From NCBI GenBank assembly GCA_051745425.1, contig JBNJEB010000043.1, positions 1 to 11,241 of the forward strand: 11,241 nt of DNA. Reading direction: 5' to 3'. This stretch comes from Halonatronomonas sp051745425. GTDB lineage: Bacteria; Bacillota; Halanaerobiia; Halanaerobiales; Halarsenatibacteraceae. The notes beneath the pieces were generated by a model. That model searched no databases and was not told the origin of the DNA. It saw only the letters and a program-made list of their open reading frames with translations. The translations under genes were made by a program, and so were the position numbers. Positions 7,802 to 11,241 of this stretch are shown piece after piece (position 1 is the stretch's first letter; every line of letters begins with the position of its first letter).

Positions 7802-8375
7802 TTTTATCTTTCCTCCTTCTTTTCTCTTTTTCTATAATTTCAATAATTCGCTCTGCAGCAGAATCAACTTTGTCATTGACAACTTTATAATCGTAATCAT
7901 CAGCATCTGACATTTCAGATCTGGCATTTCTAAGTCTAATTTCCAGATCGGCTTTAGATTCAGAATCCCGTTTTATTAATCTATTTTTTAATTCATCAAA
8001 AGATGGCGGTGTCAGAAAGATATAGACAGCATCTTCAAAATTTTTCCTGACCTGCCTGGCTCCATTAATATCAATCTCTAAAATAATATCTCTGCCCTCT
8101 TTTAGAGCTTCCTTAACAAATTTTTTGGGGGTACCATAAAAATTACCATGGACACAGGCAGATTCAATAAATCCATCATTATCCTTATATTTTTTAAATT
8201 CACTGGTCGAAACAAAAAAATAATCCTCTCCATCGACCTCTCCAGGTCTAGGTTCTCTAGTTGTCATTGAAACAGAATACTCAACATCCTGGTATTGTTC
8301 AAAAACCCTATCAAGTACAGTCCCCTTGCCAACTCCTGAGGGTCCAGAGAGAACAAATAGAATACCTTTAGACAT
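7791..8375 (-). CDS. gmk: Guanylate kinase
   Basis: Phosphorylates GMP to GDP with ATP, supplying GTP and dGTP; in Firmicutes the enzyme is a known target of (p)ppGpp inhibition. From ATG 8375 the product is 194 residues, typical for the family. It has P-loop GPSGVGKGT (11-19), the GMP-binding SVSMTTREPRPGEVDGEDY segment following it, the FYGT motif in the GMP-binding domain, and a Lys/Arg-rich C-terminal tail. The frame stays open upstream to 8474 inside remA, but that extension is unlike guanylate kinase, while ATG 8375 has AGGGG (8383-8387) seven bases away and GGAG even closer. The gene begins 28 nt after remA and its last 11 nt overlap rpoZ. Confidence 0.96.
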   Translation of the reverse strand: MSKGILFVLSGPSGVGKGTVLDRVFEQYQDVEYSVSMTTREPRPGEVDGEDYFFVSTSEFKKYKDNDGFIESACVHGNFYGTPKKFVKEALKEGRDIILEIDINGARQVRKNFEDAVYIFLTPPSFDELKNRLIKRDSESKADLEIRLRNARSEMSDADDYDYKVVNDKVDSAAERIIEIIEKEKRRRKDKNDS

Positions 8376-8403
8376 AACTCCACCCCTTGCTATGTTAGTA
8401 ATA

Positions 8404-8658
8404 TTACTCTTCATCTTTATTATCTGCCAGTCTATGGGAGACAGTTTCAGGTTGAATGGCAGATAAAACAACATGATCGCTGTCAGTAATTATAACAGCT
8501 CTGGTCCTTCTGCCATAGGTTGCATCAATTAACATCCCTTTTTCTCTTGCTTCCTGAATTATTCTTTTAATTGGAGCAGATTCCGGGCTTACTACAGCAA
8601 TAACCCTATTCCCTGCCACAATATTTCCAAATCCAATATTGATCAGCTTAACCGACAT
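8404..8658 (-). CDS. remA: RemA-family DNA-binding regulator (DUF370)
   Basis: Matches RemA (YlzA), which in Bacillus subtilis activates extracellular-matrix operons and osmoprotection genes by binding DNA as a ring-shaped oligomer. The 84-residue product is nearly all family consensus: LINIGFGN (5-12), SPESAPIKRII (24-34), LIDATYGRRTRAVIITDSDH (43-62) and VLSAIQPETV (64-73). Arg18 and Arg50/Arg51, positions I recall as functionally important in the Bacillus protein, are present at the same numbers. ATG 8658 has AGGAGG (8666-8671) seven bases upstream. It is the first gene of the leftward operon, 28 nt before gmk. In Bacillus a yicC-type gene precedes remA; here that gene is absent and the divergent rqcH takes its place. 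The target genes in this organism are unknown. Confidence 0.94.
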   Translation of the reverse strand: MSVKLINIGFGNIVAGNRVIAVVSPESAPIKRIIQEAREKGMLIDATYGRRTRAVIITDSDHVVLSAIQPETVSHRLADNKDEE

Positions 8659-8699
8659 CTCTCTACCTCCTAAAATTTATGTAAAATCACTTTTTATCA

Positions 8700-8728
8700 A
8701 TGATATCATAGTACCCTCTAATTTACAA
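8700..8728 (-). promoter_or_regulatory. Probable promoter for remA and the leftward operon
   Basis: On the minus strand, TTGTAA (8723-8728, four of six) and TATCAT (8700-8705, five of six) are 17 nt apart, with TG one base before the -10 (extended -10). Predicted start near 8693, leader about 35 nt. It is the best candidate in the interval for driving remA-gmk-rpoZ-coaBC-lgt-tldD-tldE. The -10 lies in the perfect palindrome ATGATATCAT (8700-8709). Confidence 0.6.
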
Positions 8729-8738
8729 GATTAATGAG

Positions 8739-8748
8739 AATCTAGATT
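8739..8748. repeat. Perfect 10-bp palindrome at the rqcH -35 box
   Basis: AATCTAGATT reads the same on both strands and overlaps the first two bases of the rqcH -35 box. It could be an operator for a dimeric regulator, but a 10-bp palindrome in AT-rich DNA can occur by chance. Confidence 0.35.
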
Positions 8749-8775
8749 GACGAATCCCTCAAATTAAATTATACT
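8747..8775 (+). promoter_or_regulatory. Sigma-A type promoter for rqcH
   Basis: TTGACG (8747-8752, five of six) and TATACT (8770-8775, five of six) are separated by exactly 17 nt. Predicted transcription start is near 8781-8783, so the leader before ATG 8794 would be only about 11-13 nt and the ribosome binding site would sit at the very 5' end of the mRNA. Confidence 0.8.
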
Positions 8776-8781
8776 TATTAA

Positions 8782-8787
8782 GAGGTG
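8782..8787 (+). promoter_or_regulatory. Ribosome binding site deciding the rqcH start
   Basis: GAGGTG lies six bases before ATG 8794 and includes an in-frame GTG (8785). The same GAGGTGAT-type site precedes priA. The ATG is preferred because the site would otherwise be inside the coding region and because the ATG start aligns with residue 1 of Bacillus RqcH as I recall it. Confidence 0.75.
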
Positions 8788-8793
8788 ATAAAT

Positions 8794-10569
8794 ATGGCAA
8801 TCGATGGAATAATGCTGGCCAACTGCCGGCATGATTTAAATGCAAACTTAATTAATGGCCGAATAGATAAGATCTATCAGCCTGAAAAGACCTTTTTAAC
8901 TATCTTAGTCCGCAATAATAATCAAAATTATAAATTGCTTTCTGTCATAGATCCAAGACAGTCAAGAGTCCACCTTACCGACTTAAACTTTGATAATCCT
9001 AAAAATCCTCCTACCTTTACAATGGTAATGAGAAAACATCTAACCTATGGAATTATCACTAAAATTGAACAGCCTGGATTCGAAAGGATCTTAAAGATTA
9101 CTATAGAAAATAATAATAAATCCTTTTATCTCTATCTGGAGATCATGGGCAGATATAGCAATGTAATACTAACTGACCAGGATCAGATGATTCTGGATGC
9201 CCAGAAAAGAATGGGTCCAGATAAAAACTCAGCCCGTACTTTAATGCCTAAAGTAAAATATGAATTCCCTCCTCCTCAGGATAAAATCGACCCTAGAGAG
9301 CTTAAAAAAGAAAAATGGGAGGAATTAATCCAGGAAGATACAGAAAAATACCTGCCCAGAGCTATTCTTAATAATATTCAGGGTTTCGGTCCTGATTCGA
9401 CTAAAGAAATAGTCTATCGGGCTGGAATCGACTTAGAAAAAAGCTATTCTGAATTAAGCCAGCCAGAAAAAGAGCAATTTCTCGACCAACTCTTTGACTG
9501 GATCGACTGGATTGAATCAGGAAAGTTCAAACCGGCAGTCGGCTTTGATAATCAAGAAGAATTTAAGATCACCTATCAATCAGCCTTCCCCTTAACTTAT
9601 CTCAAAGATTTAGAGGGGGTAGAATATAAGACCTTTAAAAACTCTGGAAATCTCTTTGATTTCTTCTATCAGGAACATATTATCAAGAGAGATCTGGCCA
9701 GAGAAAAGAAACGCTTACAGGATATTATCTCTAATTATCTGGATAAAAACAACCGCCAGCAAAAAGAGGTTCGAGGCCGGCTGGAACAGAGCAAACATGC
9801 CGACAAATATAAGAGGCGAGGCGAACTCCTTAAATCCCAGCTCCATAAAATTGATAAAGGAGCTTCTGAAGTCAAATTAGTCGACTATTATGAGGAAGAT
9901 CAGCCTGAAGTTAAAATCCAGTTAGATACTGATAAGAGTCCTGCTGAAAATGTCAGGCGCTTATTTAAAAAATATAATAAACTTAAAAAAAGCCGTTCTC
10001 ATCTAGTTAAACAGCTGGCCAAACTCCGCCATGAAAATAAATACCTCCAGAATGTAGAGGTAGAATTAAACCAGGCAGAAACTGAGGATGAACTCTCAGA
10101 GATTGCCGAAGAATTAAAAGAGGAAGGTTACATTAAAAAGAATAAGCAGAAGTCTAAAAATAATAAAAAGCTTCCTCCAAGAAAATATATTTCAGCAGAT
10201 AATTATCAGATTCTAGTTGGCAGGAATAACCGGCAGAACGACCAGCTAACCAAAAAAGTAGCCAACCAGGATGATATCTGGGTTCATACCAGAAAAATTG
10301 CCGGCTCCCATGTAATTATTAAAAGAGATACTGATAAACCGGTTCCTGAAACTACTATTTATGAAGCAGCTCTACTTGCCGCCTATTTCAGCAAGGCCAG
10401 AGAATCTGAAAATGTTCCTGTCGATTATACAAAAGTCAAAAATGTAAATAAACCTAAAGGAGCAAAACCAGGCATTGTCTATTATGAAAACCATCAATCT
10501 GTCTATGTCACTCCCAATGAAGAAGAGCTAAAGGAAATACTTAAACGCACCGCCAAGCATGGTAATTAA
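8794..10569 (+). CDS. rqcH: RqcH (NFACT family, Rqc2 homologue), ribosome quality control factor
   Basis: NFACT proteins bind stalled 50S subunits carrying nascent chains and recruit tRNA-Ala to add C-terminal alanine tails that mark the chain for degradation. Some homologues were earlier described as fibronectin-binding proteins. The product from ATG 8794 has 591 residues, close to the usual size. Domain order is complete: NFACT-N (about 1-170, with PPTFTMVMRKHL and EIMGRYSNVILTD), a helix-hairpin-helix region (about 185-240), a charged coiled-coil middle (about 295-445) and NFACT-R (about 464-575, with GRNNRQND 476-483, DDIWVHTRKIAGSHV 493-507 and DYTKVKNVNKPKGAKPG 544-560). The Asp97-Arg98 pair needed for alanine tailing in Bacillus is Glu97-Arg98 here. 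The gene is divergent from remA, with its own promoter; in Bacillus yloA (rqcH) lies in the same neighbourhood. Its last 42 nt overlap the end of lnt. Confidence 0.95.
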   Translation: MAIDGIMLANCRHDLNANLINGRIDKIYQPEKTFLTILVRNNNQNYKLLSVIDPRQSRVHLTDLNFDNPKNPPTFTMVMRKHLTYGIITKIEQPGFERILKITIENNNKSFYLYLEIMGRYSNVILTDQDQMILDAQKRMGPDKNSARTLMPKVKYEFPPPQDKIDPRELKKEKWEELIQEDTEKYLPRAILNNIQGFGPDSTKEIVYRAGIDLEKSYSELSQPEKEQFLDQLFDWIDWIESGKFKPAVGFDNQEEFKITYQSAFPLTYLKDLEGVEYKTFKNSGNLFDFFYQEHIIKRDLAREKKRLQDIISNYLDKNNRQQKEVRGRLEQSKHADKYKRRGELLKSQLHKIDKGASEVKLVDYYEEDQPEVKIQLDTDKSPAENVRRLFKKYNKLKKSRSHLVKQLAKLRHENKYLQNVEVELNQAETEDELSEIAEELKEEGYIKKNKQKSKNNKKLPPRKYISADNYQILVGRNNRQNDQLTKKVANQDDIWVHTRKIAGSHVIIKRDTDKPVPETTIYEAALLAAYFSKARESENVPVDYTKVKNVNKPKGAKPGIVYYENHQSVYVTPNEEELKEILKRTAKHGN

Positions 10570-11241
10570 AATGGATAGATAGACAATTAAATCACCATAT
10601 TCCTGATAAACTGTCGGCTTCCTATCCTGGGCCGGCAGTTCAAGTTCTATCACAGAGCTTTCAACTACCTCCTGATAACGACCGTCTGGCAAGATATAAC
10701 CATTAGTTGCTTGATTGCCAGCTTTAACAACTGGCATCCTTGTCTCAACAGCCCTCATTCTGGCAGATTGCCACATCTGGACCTGCAGATTGCTATCGCC
10801 AAACCAGGCTTCATTTGAAGGATTGACAATAAACTGATGCTGGCTTAATTCAGGATAATCTGCTGAGCTGTAAAGTATCTCTGAACAGATCAGGACCCTG
10901 AAGGAAGCCTCTTTATCCTCAACTGGAACCTTAAAGTACTCTATCTCCTGGCCCCTGGTTATCGACCCCCAGTTTCTACCAGTAAAAAACTCTGCAACTC
11001 CAGCCAGCGGAATAAACTCACCAGGAATTAAATCAATCTTATCATACCTGCCAAGTATCTCATATTCACTATCAAGTAAAAACATGCTATTATATGATTC
11101 AGTCGGCTCATCTTTAATAGCCTGACTGCCTAAGATCATATACCCATTCATTTCTGTTAAGTCCTGAAATATATCTCTATAATAACCATTCCTGGGATAA
11201 TCAAAGGTTATTGCAGATTCAGGCATTATTATCAGCTCTGC
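10528..11241 (-). CDS. lnt: Apolipoprotein N-acyltransferase, C-terminal part only
   Basis: Lnt transfers an acyl chain from a phospholipid to the free amino group of the diacylated cysteine of lipoproteins, with its nitrilase domain outside the inner membrane. The frame is open to the right edge (AELII precedes the first internal Met at 11226), so the N-terminal membrane segments and the start are missing. The visible part of about 237 residues contains the catalytic triad: Glu in MPESA (codon 11218-11220), Lys in GRYDK and Cys in VLICSE, 60 and 101 residues after the Glu. It also has the conserved NPSNEAWFGDS and QSARMRAVETRMPVVKAGNQ, then YGD and a final hydrophobic segment of about 20 residues typical of the Lnt C-terminus. 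These set it apart from soluble nitrilases. It ends with TAG and overlaps rqcH convergently by 42 nt. Its presence points to a diderm envelope. Confidence 0.93.
   Translation of the reverse strand, partial: AELIIMPESAITFDYPRNGYYRDIFQDLTEMNGYMILGSQAIKDEPTESYNSMFLLDSEYEILGRYDKIDLIPGEFIPLAGVAEFFTGRNWGSITRGQEIEYFKVPVEDKEASFRVLICSEILYSSADYPELSQHQFIVNPSNEAWFGDSNLQVQMWQSARMRAVETRMPVVKAGNQATNGYILPDGRYQEVVESSVIELELPAQDRKPTVYQEYGDLIVYLSILITMLGGAFKYFL
10609..10640 (+). other. Hairpin 39 nt downstream of the rqcH stop, antisense to lnt
   Basis: AACTGTCGGC (10609-10618) pairs with GCCGGCAGTT (10631-10640) over 10 bp with a 12-nt loop. In plus-strand RNA the one non-Watson-Crick position is a U-G wobble; in minus-strand RNA it is a C-A mismatch. 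The fold is therefore better in the rqcH transcript. No T tract follows, so it is not a classical intrinsic terminator; it may cap the 3' end or be a coincidence of lnt coding sequence. Confidence 0.35.

Noticed and set aside
8376..8474. Extended N-terminus of guanylate kinase starting at 8474
   Set aside because: It overlaps remA by 71 nt, has no similarity to guanylate kinase, and ATG 8375 gives the normal length with a ribosome binding site.
6528..9880. Short plus-strand frames at 6528-6743 and 7206-7403 (antisense to coaBC) and 9656-9880 (inside rqcH)
   Set aside because: Same reasoning: they are fully contained in coaBC or rqcH and have no recognisable protein features.
11224..11226. 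ATG at 11226 as the start of a short nitrilase-like gene
   Set aside because: The Met is within the conserved catalytic MPESA motif of Lnt and the frame is open upstream to the window edge, so it is an internal residue.
1..11241. Mobile elements, CRISPR arrays, tRNA or rRNA genes
   Set aside because: No transposase, inverted terminal repeats, spaced direct repeats or RNA gene sequences were seen, and genes fill nearly the whole window.

Overview
The window is AT-rich bacterial DNA carrying eleven protein genes, almost all housekeeping and nearly back to back. The order remA-gmk-rpoZ-coaBC ... priA, with the NFACT gene rqcH next door, matches the yloA-ylzA-gmk-yloH-yloI-priA neighbourhood of Bacillus and clostridia, and RemA itself is a Firmicutes-type protein. 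A classical apolipoprotein N-acyltransferase (Lnt) gene at the right edge is a trait of diderm bacteria. Together these suggest a low-GC diderm Firmicute; an order such as Halanaerobiales fits, but that placement is inference from gene content, not from a marker search.

Layout, left to right: 1-1514 is the N-terminal two thirds of priA (minus strand, cut by the window edge). An intrinsic terminator (1548-1583) separates it from metK (1592-2788), which has its own near-consensus promoter. Then come tldE/pmbA, tldD, lgt, coaBC, rpoZ, gmk and remA, all on the minus strand, so transcription starts at remA and runs leftwards. Gaps within remA-to-tldE are -11 to +28 nt, so these seven genes look like one operon. 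The 135-nt interval 8659-8793 is the longest non-coding stretch and holds two divergent promoters, one for remA and one for rqcH on the plus strand (8794-10569). The 3' end of rqcH overlaps by 42 nt the 3' end of lnt, which runs in from the right edge (10528-11241, partial).

Functionally the leftward operon combines regulation (RemA, omega subunit), nucleotide supply (Gmk), coenzyme A synthesis (CoaBC), the first step of lipoprotein maturation (Lgt), a two-subunit metalloprotease (TldD/TldE), methionine activation (MetK) and replication restart (PriA). Lnt, which does the last step of lipoprotein maturation, lies at the far side of rqcH.

No mobile element, CRISPR array, RNA gene or obvious defence or biosynthetic system was seen. 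I found nothing that I would call a new biological system. The observations worth checking are smaller: a D-to-E change at a key RqcH position, the very short rqcH leader, the convergent rqcH/lnt overlap with an antisense-strand hairpin, the lgt-tldD-tldE block between coaBC and metK, and the lack of a SAM riboswitch at metK. Several start sites given here differ from the longest possible open frames; reasons are in the entries.
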